A DNA stretch of 64,000 bases from Lacticaseibacillus chiayiensis (GTDB lineage Bacteria > Bacillota > Bacilli > Lactobacillales > Lactobacillaceae): assembly GCF_004123795.1 (NCBI RefSeq), contig NZ_MSSM01000006.1, forward strand, positions 45,267 to 109,266, read 5' to 3'. Both the position numbers and the translations under genes were made by a program. Below are positions 52,447 to 64,000 of this stretch, one piece after another; within the stretch, counting starts at the first letter, position 1, and each line of letters begins with the position of its first letter. The notes below the pieces were generated by a model that worked only from the letters and a program-made list of their open reading frames with translations, had not been told where the DNA came from and did not search any database.

Positions 52447-53877
52447 TTAACGCTTCTTGATTTCTGTCATCAAAATCTGATTGACGACTTTAGGATTTGC
52501 TTGACCATGGGTTTGCTTCATGATCTGACCGACAAGAAAACCAATTGCTCGATCTTTGCCGGCTTTGAAATCATCAATACTTTGTTGGTTATTATCCAAC
52601 ACCGCGCTGATAATCGGAGTTAGTTTCGCCGGATCAGACAGTTGAATCAAGCCTTTTTCGCGGACCCAATGATCGGGATCGGTATCGTGTTGAATAATTT
52701 CCTTAAAGACTTTCTTAGCCATTTTGCTTGAAATCGTCCCATCACCGATTAATTTGATCATACCAGCTAAATGCTCCGGTGTCAGCGCAACTTGGCCCAA
52801 TTCCATATGCTTAGCGTTAAGATAGCCAGAAACTTCACCCATCAGCCAGTTAGACGCCTGCTTGGCATCAGCACCTTGCGCCACGGTTGCTTCAAAGAAG
52901 TCCGACATTTCCTTGGTCTGGGTCAAAACGCCAGCATCATACGCTGGAATACCCCAGTCTTTGATATAATGCTCACGCCGCTCTGCCGGTGGTTGCGGCA
53001 ACGATGCCTGAACTTCGTCAATCCACTGTTGTGATACCGTAACAGGCGGTAAGTCCGGTTCCGGGAAGTACCGATAATCATCGGCGCCTTCTTTGACCCG
53101 CATCAAAATGGTCTCTTTTGCGTCCGGATCCCAACGGCGGGTTTCCTGACGCACTTCACCACCACTAAGCAACACTGACTGCTGGCGTTTTTCTTCAAAT
53201 GCCAGCCCATCGCGAACATGAACAAACGAATTCAAGTTCTTGATTTCGGTTTTGGTACCAAGGTGTTTTTGTCCGATCGGCCGAATGGAGAGGTTAGTGT
53301 CGACCCGCATGGAGCCTTCTTCCATTTTAACGTCAGAAGCACCGGTAAACTGGACTATCTGGCGAAGCGTTTCAAGGTAGGCATACGCTTCTTCTGGACT
53401 GGTGATATCCGGTTTGGAGACGATTTCGACCAGAGGTGTACCTTGCCGATTCAAGTCAACATAGGAATAGCCGTCATCTTCATGCTGGTTTTTGCCGGCA
53501 TCTTCTTCGACGTGCAGTTCGGCAATACCGATTTTTTTCTTCTTACCATTAACTTCAATTTCAACCCAACCGTTTGTTCCAAGTGGTTTCTCACTTTGGG
53601 TAATCTGATATGCTTTTGGGTTATCCGGATAAAAATAGTTTTTCCGATCAAAATGAGTCTCGCGGGTGACATCCGCATGCAATGCTAAGGCAACCATAAT
53701 GCCAAGTTGGTAAGCGCCGCGATTGATGCTTGGCAGCACACCCGGGAAGCCCCAATCAATGACATTGGTTTCGGTATTAGGTTCCTGACCATAAGTCACC
53801 GGCGCTGGCGAGAACATTTTTGACTTGGTTTTTAATTCAACGTGGACTTCGAGTCCGATTGTCGTTTCAAAATTCAT
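52447..53877 (-). CDS. gatB: Aspartyl/glutamyl-tRNA amidotransferase subunit B
   Basis: Kinase-like subunit of the GatCAB complex, which turns misacylated Glu-tRNA-Gln (and Asp-tRNA-Asn) into Gln-tRNA-Gln. The 476-residue protein begins [24 protein letters not shown], has HVEEDAGKN and [10 protein letters not shown]..., all universal GatB blocks, and ends with the helical YqeY-like tail domain (about 330-476) that contacts the tRNA. It starts 1 nt after gatA ends. Confidence 0.97.
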   Translation of the reverse strand: MNFETTIGLEVHVELKTKSKMFSPAPVTYGQEPNTETNVIDWGFPGVLPSINRGAYQLGIMVALALHADVTRETHFDRKNYFYPDNPKAYQITQSEKPLGTNGWVEIEVNGKKKKIGIAELHVEEDAGKNQHEDDGYSYVDLNRQGTPLVEIVSKPDITSPEEAYAYLETLRQIVQFTGASDVKMEEGSMRVDTNLSIRPIGQKHLGTKTEIKNLNSFVHVRDGLAFEEKRQQSVLLSGGEVRQETRRWDPDAKETILMRVKEGADDYRYFPEPDLPPVTVSQQWIDEVQASLPQPPAERREHYIKDWGIPAYDAGVLTQTKEMSDFFEATVAQGADAKQASNWLMGEVSGYLNAKHMELGQVALTPEHLAGMIKLIGDGTISSKMAKKVFKEIIQHDTDPDHWVREKGLIQLSDPAKLTPIISAVLDNNQQSIDDFKAGKDRAIGFLVGQIMKQTHGQANPKVVNQILMTEIKKR

Positions 53878-53878
53878 C

Positions 53879-55333
53879 TTATTTGCCTCCCGGGATCTGT
53901 GCTAAGTAGTCGTTTTGCGCTTCAAAAGCTGCGGCAACTTGGAAGATCGTGCTTTCAGCAAAAGGCTTGCCAATGAGTTGCAACCCAACCGGCATCCCAT
54001 CAACGAAGCCTGCCGGTACGGAGGCCGCCGGTAAGCCAGCTAAATTAACAGGGATTGTCAAAATATCATTCATATACATCGTGACCGGATCGGTAACTTT
54101 TTCGCCAATCTTAAAGGCAACTGTTGGTGTTGTTGGTCCGATAATCAAATCGTAATCGTTAAAAACGGCTTCAAAATCGCGAGTGATCAAAGTCCGCACC
54201 TGTCCGGCTTTTTTGAAGTAGGCATCGTAAAAGCCTGCAGACAGACTAAAAGTACCCAGCATGATCCGCCGTTTAACTTCTGGTCCAAAGCCTTCGGAAC
54301 GGGAACGAACATAAACGTCCTCGATGTTGTGAACGTCTTTGGCACGGAACCCGTAACGAATCCCATCAAATCGCTGCAAGTTCGAACTAGCTTCAGAACT
54401 GGCGATGATGTAATAAGCCGGGACGGCGTATTGCGTGTGTGGCAGCGAAACTTCAGTCACTGTTGCGCCCATGTCTTCAAGCTGCTTGGCCGCTGTTTTA
54501 ATCTTGTCGGCAACTGCCGGATCGACCCCTTTACCTAAGTATTCCTTAGGCAACGCAATCTTCATGCCTTTGATCGCCTGGCCAATCTTTTCGGTATAGT
54601 CAGGAACCGGTTTATCGGCAGTTGTACTGTCCCGTTCGTCATGGCCGGCAATCACATTCAGAACCTGCGCCGCGTCTTTGACATTACGAGTTAACGTCCC
54701 AATTTGATCGAGGCTTGAGCTAAAGGCAATAAGTCCCCACCGGGAAACCCGGCCGTACGTCGGCTTGAACCCAACAATCCCGTTAAAGGCGGCCGGTTGG
54801 CGAATCGATCCGCCGGTATCACTACCCAAAGCCGCAACCACTTCACCAGCAGCAACAGCAGCCGCAGAGCCACCTGAAGAACCACCGGGAACGCGGGTGT
54901 AGTCCCACGCATTTTTGGTTGTCTTAAAGGCCGAGTTTTCAGTTGAAGAACCCATGGCGAACTCGTCCAGATTCGTTTTCCCGACATTGATCGCACCTGC
55001 TGCTGCGAGTTTTTCGACAACGGTTGCATTATAAATCGGATTAAAGTTAGCCAGAATCTTGGAGGCTGCGGTCGTCACCACACCCTTAGTCACGATGTTG
55101 TCTTTAATGGCAATCGGTACCCCGGATAACGGTTGGTCTGCATCAATCCCGGCAGCGTCTACAGCGGCTGCCTGTTTCTTGGCTCCATCCGCATTCACAG
55201 CAAGAAAAGCCGCAACGTTAGGGTCGATTTTGTCGATGCCGGCTAATGTCTCATCAACTAATTGCTGACTGGTTAACTGTCCAGCACGCAACTGTTCATG
55301 AAGCTGATCGAGACTGGTCTTAAAGTAATCCAC
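53879..55333 (-). CDS. gatA: Aspartyl/glutamyl-tRNA amidotransferase subunit A
   Basis: Amidase-signature subunit that releases ammonia from glutamine. The 484-residue protein has the catalytic triad context: Lys in [10 protein letters not shown] (about 76), and Ser-Ser in the [14 protein letters not shown]...[15 protein letters not shown] block (Ser about 151 and 175). Second gene of gatCAB; 3 nt after gatC. Family length is normal. Confidence 0.97.
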   Translation of the reverse strand: MDYFKTSLDQLHEQLRAGQLTSQQLVDETLAGIDKIDPNVAAFLAVNADGAKKQAAAVDAAGIDADQPLSGVPIAIKDNIVTKGVVTTAASKILANFNPIYNATVVEKLAAAGAINVGKTNLDEFAMGSSTENSAFKTTKNAWDYTRVPGGSSGGSAAAVAAGEVVAALGSDTGGSIRQPAAFNGIVGFKPTYGRVSRWGLIAFSSSLDQIGTLTRNVKDAAQVLNVIAGHDERDSTTADKPVPDYTEKIGQAIKGMKIALPKEYLGKGVDPAVADKIKTAAKQLEDMGATVTEVSLPHTQYAVPAYYIIASSEASSNLQRFDGIRYGFRAKDVHNIEDVYVRSRSEGFGPEVKRRIMLGTFSLSAGFYDAYFKKAGQVRTLITRDFEAVFNDYDLIIGPTTPTVAFKIGEKVTDPVTMYMNDILTIPVNLAGLPAASVPAGFVDGMPVGLQLIGKPFAESTIFQVAAAFEAQNDYLAQIPGGK

Positions 55334-55336
55334 GCG

Positions 55337-55633
55337 TCAATCGTCCTCCTTATCAATAATCGCCGGCACTTGAATCAAGGTCCCTTTCTTGGTCGGAACA
55401 TTCTTGAGCAATTCAGTAACCGGTTCCGCTGGCTTGGCAACATCTGGACGCATTACGTTCTCCAGATGAATACTTTGCGTGGTGACCGGTACATCTTTGG
55501 TCGAAACCTGCTCCAACTGTTCGACCATATCCAGAATCTCCGCAAGCTGATCGGTGTACTTCTCCAAATCAGCTTCAGAAAATTGCAGTTTGGCCAAACT
55601 GGCCACATGCGCAACACTGTCTTTAGAAATCAT
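55337..55633 (-). CDS. gatC: Aspartyl/glutamyl-tRNA amidotransferase subunit C
   Basis: Small 98-residue clamp that ties GatA to GatB. It starts ISKDSVAHVASLAKLQFSEADLEKYTDQLAEIL and contains MRPDVAKP, both family marks. First of the gat genes; the preceding camS gene ends beyond a short gap with no visible terminator, so the long minus-strand block may be one transcript. Confidence 0.95.
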   Translation of the reverse strand: MISKDSVAHVASLAKLQFSEADLEKYTDQLAEILDMVEQLEQVSTKDVPVTTQSIHLENVMRPDVAKPAEPVTELLKNVPTKKGTLIQVPAIIDKEDD

Positions 55634-55685
55634 GCAATCCCCGCTTTCATTTTCTTTTTCATTCGTAGTTTACCATAAGATTAGC

Positions 55686-56837
55686 TCAATAACTCCCAAA
55701 TACATGCGTATAAAAGCCCTTGTCACCGGAATTGCGCGAGATAAAAGCCTGGGTGCCTTGCGTACTTTGAATGGTTATTTCAATTGGTACACCTGAGGGC
55801 AGGTACTTGTTGGCAGCAGTCGAAATATATTGAGTAAAGCTTTGAATTTCGGTTAACCCATAGAACTGGGTATTGACTGTGATATTCAGTCCGGCTAGAT
55901 TACCATTTTCATAATGTGCCTGTGCTGTAATCCCTGCTAAAGTCGGGAAAAAGCCTTTCACCTGATTTGTAAAATTGGAAAAATCATTTGCGACGGCGGT
56001 GTTAATCGGCTTGTGATTGTCAACAACCGGTAAAACTTCATTCTGTTGATCAAGCTTTTTCCATGAACCAAGATCGGTGCCGCTCTTACTGGTCGCATGT
56101 TCGACATAAACGCCACCGACCAGACTATCCTGCTCAGCATTTTTATAGATGCCGACCACAATCGGAATATTGTTTGGCACTTTTCCCATACTGCGTAAAC
56201 GGGAGACCACTTTTGCTGCCATCTCCTCGCCTTGTTTCTTAATAGTCTCGTTAGAAATTTCTGTTTGATATTGGGCTCCGTACTCTGTCTTTGTATAATA
56301 GTCGACTTTGTTCATGCCTAAAGCAATCGCAATACCGCCTAATTTCATGCTATTACCGTCTGGTAACATAAAATCCTGTTCAAGAATTTGTTGCAGGTAA
56401 ATCGGATTACGGGTATCAGGATCCGTTTTACCATTGCTAGGCGGATTAAGACCTTCTGCATTGGATTTTGATTTACGTGCTAGCCAGCTTTTGACCGTGG
56501 CGGTGCTTAAAAGCTGTCCCTCTTCAAAAGAATACTTGTCCGTTGGAAACTGAGCCTTCGCCAAGGTCTGCAAGCCACTTTCCATACTCCTGATATTGAA
56601 GGTGTTTTCGCCTTGATTATTTTGCTGCAGCATCAAGCCGCGCGCACTGCTTGTCTGGTATCGGCCATTTTTGATAACTCCCTGATACATACTGTTATCA
56701 ACAGTACCCGTTGTTTGATAGCTTCCTGTTTTAGTGCCGCCTGTACTGCTGCTATTGCTGTCCAAATTCAACTTGCCACACGCTGCCAACAGCATAACCG
56801 CACCTGTCAGTAAGGTTAACGTCAAAAATTTCTTCAT
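55686..56837 (-). CDS. camS: CamS-family sex-pheromone-like lipoprotein
   Basis: 383-residue lipoprotein: signal peptide with lipobox LLAAC (Cys20), a Ser/Thr-rich linker (about 24-50), then the CamS domain (YQGVIKNGRYQTSSARGL..., IYLQQILEQDFML, GIAIALGMNKVDYYTKTEYG). In enterococci the signal peptide is processed to a pheromone; a role here is unproven. It sits between ligA and gatC, a conserved position in lactobacilli. Confidence 0.93.
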   Translation of the reverse strand: MKKFLTLTLLTGAVMLLAACGKLNLDSNSSSTGGTKTGSYQTTGTVDNSMYQGVIKNGRYQTSSARGLMLQQNNQGENTFNIRSMESGLQTLAKAQFPTDKYSFEEGQLLSTATVKSWLARKSKSNAEGLNPPSNGKTDPDTRNPIYLQQILEQDFMLPDGNSMKLGGIAIALGMNKVDYYTKTEYGAQYQTEISNETIKKQGEEMAAKVVSRLRSMGKVPNNIPIVVGIYKNAEQDSLVGGVYVEHATSKSGTDLGSWKKLDQQNEVLPVVDNHKPINTAVANDFSNFTNQVKGFFPTLAGITAQAHYENGNLAGLNITVNTQFYGLTEIQSFTQYISTAANKYLPSGVPIEITIQSTQGTQAFISRNSGDKGFYTHVFGSY

Positions 56838-56849
56838 TGATGAAGTTCC

Positions 56850-58916
<2,067 letters not shown>

Positions 58917-58919
58917 TCA

Positions 58920-61172
58920 TTAAGATTCGATTTTTTTGATCGGAGCAAACGCTGCTAGCAACCGCTTGATCCCCATCGCTTTAAAGGCAATGTCCAATTC
59001 CTGATCATCGCCTGTTCCAGTGACCTTGACGACGGTACCTGTTCCCCACTTACGATGCGTTACCTTGTCGCCAGCTTCCCAACTGGTTTGACCAGCGCCG
59101 GTTGTCGGTGCCGGTTTAACCGTCACCGGCGTTGCGGAAGTATCGGCATGACGACTATATGGCGAACTAAACGCCCGATCGGTTCGGTTAATAAACGGAA
59201 TATCGCTTTTCGGCTGATTGCCACCAACGACTTCAAGCAAATCCGGATCGATTTCTTCAATAAAACGACTAGCCGGATTGTTTTGCCGCTGGCCATACAG
59301 CATCCTGGCATAGGCATTGGACAGGTACAGTTTCTGTTTAGCGCGCGTGATGCCGACGTAAGCGAGGCGCCGCTCTTCTTCAAGCTCGCCTTCGTCCATG
59401 GCCGCCCGACTCAGCGGGAAGAGTCCTTCTTCCATGCCAACCAAAAAGACAACAGGAAATTCCAGTCCCTTAGCCGCATGCAACGTCATTAAAGTAACTT
59501 CCTGAGCATCTTCTTCTACTTCGTCTTGATCCGACAGCAGCGCCAACTCAGCCAGAAAGTCGACAAAAATATCGCTGTCCTCATTTTCCGGCTGATAACG
59601 TTCGTCAAATCCTTGCGTCACCGATAGCAATTCTTCAAGGTTTTCAATCCGGGTATCGGCTTCCAGTGTGTGCGCTGCCCGCAAGGCGTCCAGATAGCCA
59701 CTCTCATCCAGAATAGCCTGCATCATGTCCGTGACATTCAAATCCTTACGACGCGTGCCGAGTTCCTGAATCATTTTGCCAAACTTTGCAAGATTACCGC
59801 GAGCTTTACCGGAAATGGGACTGAGTTCGGCATTGGCTGCTGCTTCCAACAACGACCAACCGTGCTGGCTGGCAAATGCTTCCAACTTTTCGACACTGGT
59901 ATTGCCAATGCCACGCTTGGGTTCGTTAACAATCCGCGTGAAACTCATATCGTCTTCGGGATTGACGACTAACCGGAAATACGCAAGCGCATCCCGAATT
60001 TCCTTACGATCGTAGAACTTGTGGCCTCCCACCATTTTGTAAGGAATACTGGACTTAACGAATGCTTCTTCAATCGCACGCGACTGGGCATTTGTTCGAT
60101 ACAAAATCGCAAAATCACCATAGTGGCGATGATGCTCAGCCATTTCCTCTTCGATGCGGCGAATGACGAAAATCGCCTCGTCAGTTTCGCTCTGCGCTCG
60201 ATAATACGTGATTTTGTCGCCCTTAGCATTCTCGGTCCACAACGTCTTTACCTGACGATTCAGGTTGTTTTTAATCACATCATTAGCCGCACTTAAAATG
60301 GTCTTCGTCGAGCGGTAATTCTGCTCAAGCAAAATTACGCGTGCCTTAGGAAAATCCTTTTTGAAATCCAGAATGTTCTGCATGTTGGCACCGCGCCAGC
60401 CATAAATACTCTGATCAGCATCCCCAACAACACAAAGATTGTGATAACCTTCTGCCAACATGTGCACAAGCCGATACTGCGCCTCGTTCGTATCCTGATA
60501 CTCATCAACGTGGATGTAACGGAATTTACGTTGGTAAAACGCGAGCGTTTCTTTGTCCTTTTCAAATAACACGATGGTTTGCATGATCAGATCGTCAAAG
60601 TCCAGGGCCTGATCGCTACGGAGCCTTTTTTGATACTCCGCATAAACTTCCGCGACAATTTTGGTGAATGGACTATTGGCCTGTTCATCCGCATAAGTCT
60701 GTGGATCGATCAAATCATTTTTGGCGTTCGAAATGGCTCCCAGGATCGACTTAGGGTCGTAGCGTTTGGGATCTAAATTGAAATCTGCCAGAATGTGTTT
60801 GACCAACGTCAGCTGTTCAGCTGGATCCGCAATCGTAAAGGCGCGATTATAGCCGAGCTTGTCAATATCCCGCCGTAAAATTCGGACACAAAGCGCATGG
60901 AAGGTCGAGACCCAAATGTCCCGAGCGATTTCGGGATCAACGAGCTTCCCTACCCGTTCACGCATCTCACGAGCTGCTTTATTCGTGAAGGTGATGGCAA
61001 GGATGTTCCATGGATTGACGTTTTTTTCTTCTACCAAATAAGCAATCCGGTGCGTCAACACCCGTGTCTTGCCGGAACCGGCGCCAGCCATAATCAAAAC
61101 CGATCCTTCAGTGGCCAGAACCGCCTCGGCCTGCTTATCGTTCATACCCTTTAATGCGGCATCCATTACCAT
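58920..61172 (-). CDS. pcrA: ATP-dependent DNA helicase PcrA
   Basis: Essential superfamily 1A 3'-5' helicase in repair and rolling-circle replication. The 750-residue protein has Walker A AGAGSGKTRVL (about 29-39), motif II VDEYQDTN, motif III GDADQSIYGWRGAN, motif IV LEQNYRSTKTI and motif VI AYVGITRAKQ. The C-terminal Tudor-like region (GDKVTHRKWGTGTVVKVTG, about 690-708) binds RNA polymerase in PcrA. First gene of the pcrA-ligA-camS-gat block; AAAGGA lies about 11 nt before the ATG. Confidence 0.97.
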   Translation of the reverse strand: MVMDAALKGMNDKQAEAVLATEGSVLIMAGAGSGKTRVLTHRIAYLVEEKNVNPWNILAITFTNKAAREMRERVGKLVDPEIARDIWVSTFHALCVRILRRDIDKLGYNRAFTIADPAEQLTLVKHILADFNLDPKRYDPKSILGAISNAKNDLIDPQTYADEQANSPFTKIVAEVYAEYQKRLRSDQALDFDDLIMQTIVLFEKDKETLAFYQRKFRYIHVDEYQDTNEAQYRLVHMLAEGYHNLCVVGDADQSIYGWRGANMQNILDFKKDFPKARVILLEQNYRSTKTILSAANDVIKNNLNRQVKTLWTENAKGDKITYYRAQSETDEAIFVIRRIEEEMAEHHRHYGDFAILYRTNAQSRAIEEAFVKSSIPYKMVGGHKFYDRKEIRDALAYFRLVVNPEDDMSFTRIVNEPKRGIGNTSVEKLEAFASQHGWSLLEAAANAELSPISGKARGNLAKFGKMIQELGTRRKDLNVTDMMQAILDESGYLDALRAAHTLEADTRIENLEELLSVTQGFDERYQPENEDSDIFVDFLAELALLSDQDEVEEDAQEVTLMTLHAAKGLEFPVVFLVGMEEGLFPLSRAAMDEGELEEERRLAYVGITRAKQKLYLSNAYARMLYGQRQNNPASRFIEEIDPDLLEVVGGNQPKSDIPFINRTDRAFSSPYSRHADTSATPVTVKPAPTTGAGQTSWEAGDKVTHRKWGTGTVVKVTGTGDDQELDIAFKAMGIKRLLAAFAPIKKIES

Positions 61173-61371
61173 TTAACGAATCGTCCTTTCAGAAAAACCA
61201 AGTGAAAAATTCCTTGACCTATTGTACCAAACTTTGGGCCTGAGCGTGAGTGTCGGCAAAGATCCGTATTGGCCAAAACCACCGCGCTTGTAAGCCTATT
61301 TTGAATTTACAAATGACAACAATTTGTCCCTTCATGATGACACACAGCTTGTTATTAGCACTGCATATTCA

Positions 61372-61399
61372 TTGCGTCAGCGAGTCACTCTGCTACACT
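61372..61399 (+). promoter_or_regulatory. Putative promoter of the SGNH lipoprotein operon
   Basis: TTGCGT (61372-61377) and TACACT (61394-61399) are 16 nt apart, with a TGC extension just before the -10 box. Confidence 0.5.
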
Positions 61400-61459
61400 T
61401 AAAGAAAACAGTCGGAGAAACATGAATCGGCCTCACATTGATTCAACAAAGGTGGTTTT

Positions 61460-62245
61460 ATGAAAAAGCTTTGGTTGGGACTGGGACTTTTATTACTATT
61501 GTTAGCTGCTGGTTGCGGGGTTCAACGGCATACAGCTAAATCTATTCGCGCATCGACAGCCGCAAGTTCGCGCCAAGTAAGTACCTCACAGGCATCATCG
61601 GTACCACTGACGCCGTTAGCTAAATTAAAGGCTCGCTCAAAAGACACTTTAGTTTATGCACCTTTTGGTGACAGCCTTTCTGTCGGGCTTTTTGCAGATA
61701 AAAAGGCCAGCCGTTTCACCTCACTCTTTGCCCGGCAATTAGGACAGTTAACCGGCAAAACCGTTACTGAGGCAGGCATTGCGGAAGTCGGTAAAACTGC
61801 CACCAATCTCGGCATCCCGGCGTTATCAAGCTTAGTGTCGCAGCAGCCAGACGTGGTGACGATCGAATTTGGCACTAATGATGCTGTGGGAGGCGCGTCC
61901 CCCTCAGCGCTCAACGCTTACCACCAAGCCTTCACAACCATTGTGACAACACTGCAGGAAAAGACCACCGCCCAATTGATCCTCATGACAACTTGGTCGC
62001 CGAACAACGGGCCATATGCCGCCGCGGATTTAAAATTTGACGCTGTTGTCAAAGAGATTGGCCGCTCCTACCATGTGCCGGTGGCCGACTTAGCGACGAT
62101 CTGGCAAGGCCATGATGATGTGACCGGCCCAGCTGGTACCGCCATTCCCGATTTTGCGGCTAATGGTCCGCGCGACACATTTCATCCTAATCAACGGGGG
62201 CATGATCAAATCGCTGCCCTACTCATCAAAACTTTGGAGGAATGA
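61460..62245 (+). CDS. SGNH/GDSL-family lipoprotein hydrolase
   Basis: 261-residue lipoprotein: lipobox LLAAGC (Cys19), Ser/Ala/Gln-rich linker (about 25-55), then a SGNH hydrolase domain. Block I is FGDSLSVG (catalytic Ser about 72), block III is GTNDAVGG (Asn), and block V is DTFHPNQRGHDQ (Asp and His). Enzymes of this form release acyl groups from lipids, peptidoglycan or polysaccharides; the substrate is unknown. GGTGG precedes ATG 61460. It is followed by the zinc-ribbon protein gene after 3 nt. Confidence 0.9.
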   Translation: MKKLWLGLGLLLLLLAAGCGVQRHTAKSIRASTAASSRQVSTSQASSVPLTPLAKLKARSKDTLVYAPFGDSLSVGLFADKKASRFTSLFARQLGQLTGKTVTEAGIAEVGKTATNLGIPALSSLVSQQPDVVTIEFGTNDAVGGASPSALNAYHQAFTTIVTTLQEKTTAQLILMTTWSPNNGPYAAADLKFDAVVKEIGRSYHVPVADLATIWQGHDDVTGPAGTAIPDFAANGPRDTFHPNQRGHDQIAALLIKTLEE

Positions 62246-62248
62246 TCC

Positions 62249-63445
62249 ATGCAAGCATCCTTAAGATTTTGTCCTAACTGCGGTCAACCGATTGGCCCTG
62301 ATGATGACTTTTGCCCAAACTGTGGCTTTGATCTTCGTACTGCTCGGCAACAGGCACAAAACACCAGTCAAAAAGAATCAGCCAAGTCACAATCGTCACC
62401 TGCCACCCCTTCGTCCACCGCTTCTGCAACATTGGCTACTGCTGGGCGTCCCCGATCACCGCGGTCACCGCGGCGCTGGCTGCTCGTCACGGGTATCGCC
62501 GTGATTTTAATACTGGGAATCGCTTATTTTGCGGGCGCTGCTTATTACAGTCAAGATCGTCAAGTAACCGAGCTGGCCGAAGAAATGACCAGTGGTGATG
62601 CCGATGATATGGCGGAAGTCGCGGTAGCCAGCGATGGTACGGCGTTGCATGAGGACGATTTGAAGCCACTTGCGCAACTCATCAAAAACCGCAGCGATCG
62701 CGGCCTTCTGCATAACATGATTATGGCCAAGTCGACCAGCGGCATGGTTCAGATTGTCAAAGCAGGCCATGAGCTACTTATTTTTCCAAAATATAAAATC
62801 AAGCTGGGAACAGCTGATGCCGTCGTCAAAACCAACCTTAAAAATGCCACGCTCACTTTGAACGGCACGCCGGCTCAGGTTAAGGCGCATGACGGTCAAT
62901 ATATCATCACCGGCCAACTGCCAGGCGTCTATACGCTTAAACTCAGCGGCACGCATGACGGCTCAACCAAAGACTTCACGCGGGAAGTGGTGATCCCGCT
63001 AAAAGGCCAAGCATCGGATCTGACTTTAGATGCCGCGACGGCTCCCTCTTCCAGTGCCACCGCATCACAAAATTCACATCCGGCTAGCGATACACATGCC
63101 GATGATAACGATGACGATTATGATGACAATGGCGTCACGAAGACAACCCGCCAGTATCCTTCCGATACATCAAAACGTAACGACAATCATTCCACTAGTG
63201 GCATTGTGGGACGCTGGGAATCAGGCGACCAGGCAACGTTCACTTTTAATAGTGATGGCACCTATACAGCGACCAATAATGGCACACCAAGCAACGGTAA
63301 GTGGGAAGTCGTTTATCGCGACGGCAATATCTTCAATATTAAGTTCACTAAGTCTGATGGCGGCAGCATCGTTGAACCTTTTGCACTCGACGATGACGAC
63401 TTGATTGAGACCAATCTCAAAATCAAATGGGAACGCGATGACTGA
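62249..63445 (+). CDS. Zinc-ribbon membrane protein, TcaA-like
   Basis: 398 residues. An N-terminal zinc ribbon (Cys8, Cys11, Cys22, Cys25 in CPNCG pairs) is cytosolic, then a low-complexity Ser/Pro/Ala linker, a membrane helix (about 75-98), an extracellular TcaA-like region (about 100-260), a D/S-rich spacer (about 275-310, with DADDNDDDYDDNGV) and a final small beta domain starting GIVGRWESGDQATFTFNSDG, a lipocalin-like or DUF5640-type fold. TcaA-like proteins are linked to wall stress and glycopeptide response. GGAGG lies before ATG 62249; coupled to the SGNH gene. Confidence 0.82.
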   Translation: MQASLRFCPNCGQPIGPDDDFCPNCGFDLRTARQQAQNTSQKESAKSQSSPATPSSTASATLATAGRPRSPRSPRRWLLVTGIAVILILGIAYFAGAAYYSQDRQVTELAEEMTSGDADDMAEVAVASDGTALHEDDLKPLAQLIKNRSDRGLLHNMIMAKSTSGMVQIVKAGHELLIFPKYKIKLGTADAVVKTNLKNATLTLNGTPAQVKAHDGQYIITGQLPGVYTLKLSGTHDGSTKDFTREVVIPLKGQASDLTLDAATAPSSSATASQNSHPASDTHADDNDDDYDDNGVTKTTRQYPSDTSKRNDNHSTSGIVGRWESGDQATFTFNSDGTYTATNNGTPSNGKWEVVYRDGNIFNIKFTKSDGGSIVEPFALDDDDLIETNLKIKWERDD

Positions 63446-63529
63446 TTCGTCCTCATCCCCTTTGTCATTTATGCCAAGGTGTTATACTAGTGGCAGCATC
63501 CGAATTTAATTAGTTAGGAGGCGGATAGT

Positions 63530-63700
63530 ATGACATCAGATAAGTGGCGGCCATTAGTGGTCACGTTAATCGTCATTGCCGCCATCTTTGCCGCCTTGTT
63601 CATCTTGGAAGTCTTTAACAACAGTGGCGGCATGGGTATTGGCCACGGCAGCATGATGCGCGGCATTTCGTCCTGGCACATGGGCGGTTGCATGCGCTAA
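63530..63700 (+). CDS. Small Met/His-rich single-span membrane peptide (56 aa)
   Basis: 56 residues: a short polar start (MTSDKWRP), one membrane helix (about 9-28), then an extracellular-type tail NNSGGMGIGHGSMMRGISSWHMGGCMR. The tail holds five Met, two His and one Cys, a composition seen in copper-binding peptides. TAGGAGGCGG lies just before the ATG, and TATACT (63484-63489) is a -10 candidate. I do not recognise a family. Strong ribosome site and clean composition support a real gene. Confidence 0.6.
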   Translation: MTSDKWRPLVVTLIVIAAIFAALFILEVFNNSGGMGIGHGSMMRGISSWHMGGCMR

Positions 63701-63759
63701 ATGGTTTACATTTTGAGGCTCTGCGTCAACTGGTGTTGAAGAATAAATTTATCATTTGA

Positions 63760-63788
63760 GGCGGTTCTCCATTTGGGGAGCCGTCTTT
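63760..63788 (+). terminator. Hairpin between the 56-aa gene and the transposase end
   Basis: GGCGGTTCTCC (63760-63770) and GGGGAGCCGTC (63775-63785) pair with a short ATTT loop, followed by TTTG on the plus strand. It lies inside the IS end and may block readthrough into the transposase gene. Confidence 0.4.
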
Positions 63789-63794
63789 GTCATG

Positions 63795-64000
63795 TTATGC
63801 CGTGATTTGGTAGATTCGTTTGAAGAAGTTCAGCTGATTCTTGAAGCCAAAACAGGATCGTTTGAGTGACTTGATGAGGCGGTTAACCCCTTCGATCGGA
63901 CCGTTGGAATAAGGGCTGGTGACAGCGGCGAGAACAGCGACTTTGTGTCGCTTAAGCGTCGCGATCGTCATGTCCATTGCCGTACCGTTTGGCTCGTAAG
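63795..64000 (-). CDS. ISL3-family transposase (C-terminal end only, cut by window)
   Basis: The minus-strand frame is open from the window edge to TAA at 63797-63795, giving about 67 residues. YSNGPIEGVNRLIKSLKRSCFGFKNQLNFFKRI is the C-terminal signature of ISL3/DDE_Tnp_ISL3 transposases, whose last catalytic Glu lies in N-G-P-x-E-G-x-N. The N-terminal part lies outside the window. Confidence 0.88.
   Translation of the reverse strand, partial: YEPNGTAMDMTIATLKRHKVAVLAAVTSPYSNGPIEGVNRLIKSLKRSCFGFKNQLNFFKRIYQITA

Larger units (their letters stand above)
63717..64000 (-). mobile_element. ISL3-family insertion sequence, left end, cut by the window
   Basis: GGCTCTGCGTCAACTGGTGTTGAAG at 63717-63741 resembles the terminal repeat of ISL3-family elements (GGCTCT..GTCAA). 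A transposase C-terminus follows inward. The other end is outside the window, so the exact border and target duplication cannot be verified. Confidence 0.7.

Overview
The window reads as chromosomal DNA of a low-to-mid GC lactic acid bacterium, most likely the Lacticaseibacillus casei/paracasei/rhamnosus group. Evidence: the pcrA-ligA-camS-gatCAB-dagK-rlmD order, the ppx-ppk1-ppx polyphosphate cluster, many small conserved lactobacillar proteins (DUF1002, DUF4828, DUF2187, YxeA, the HELLH protein usually labelled IpaB/EvcA), strong AGGAGG ribosome sites and a Trp T-box. The species cannot be fixed by eye. No rRNA, prophage, CRISPR array or plasmid gene is visible. One tRNA and the end of an ISL3-family insertion sequence are present.

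Layout. 1-6.9 kb: the cut end of an L-2-hydroxyacid dehydrogenase, a TMEM175-type channel, a sirtuin, a HELLH protein, a PEBP protein, and a MmgE/PrpD dehydratase-like protein paired with an AEC carboxylate carrier. 7-13.2 kb: two exported/membrane proteins, then an overlapping ppx-ppk1-ppx operon. 13.5-19.5 kb: methyltransferase-GNAT pair, MATE exporter, LemA-TPM pair, and trpS behind a Trp T-box. 19.5-23.4 kb: overlapping operon of a fused permease/binding protein, its ATPase and a flavin disulfide reductase, resembling ergothioneine-type thiol uptake more than plain osmoprotectant uptake. 23.5-34 kb: HelD-like helicase, LysR regulator convergent with a TDT carrier, CPBP protease, tRNA-Thr, HD hydrolase, MarR regulator, UvrA2-like ATPase, aldo/keto reductase. 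34-49.8 kb: mostly single housekeeping or accessory genes (HAD phosphatases, orphan PTS IIA, DEAD helicase, Gfo/Idh oxidoreductase, GH25-like protein, NfeD-like/SPFH pair, DegV, PPK2, MFS) plus a remnant of a PepO peptidase. 49.8-61.2 kb: long minus-strand DNA repair and translation-fidelity block. 61.4-64 kb: SGNH lipoprotein and zinc-ribbon membrane protein, a 56-residue Met/His-rich membrane peptide, and the IS edge.

The most notable non-coding structure is a family of long imperfect palindromes of about 120 bp, seen as two tandem pairs (34.0 and 37.9 kb) and as single, shortened or decayed copies (0.9, 16.4, 19.2 and 36.4 kb). All lie between genes, and none matches a gene or known RNA I recognise. 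Other points of interest are a GH25 protein that appears to lack its catalytic acids, polyphosphate genes of both the PPK1 and PPK2 families in one window, and an operator-like palindrome at the promoter of a Gfo/Idh oxidoreductase.
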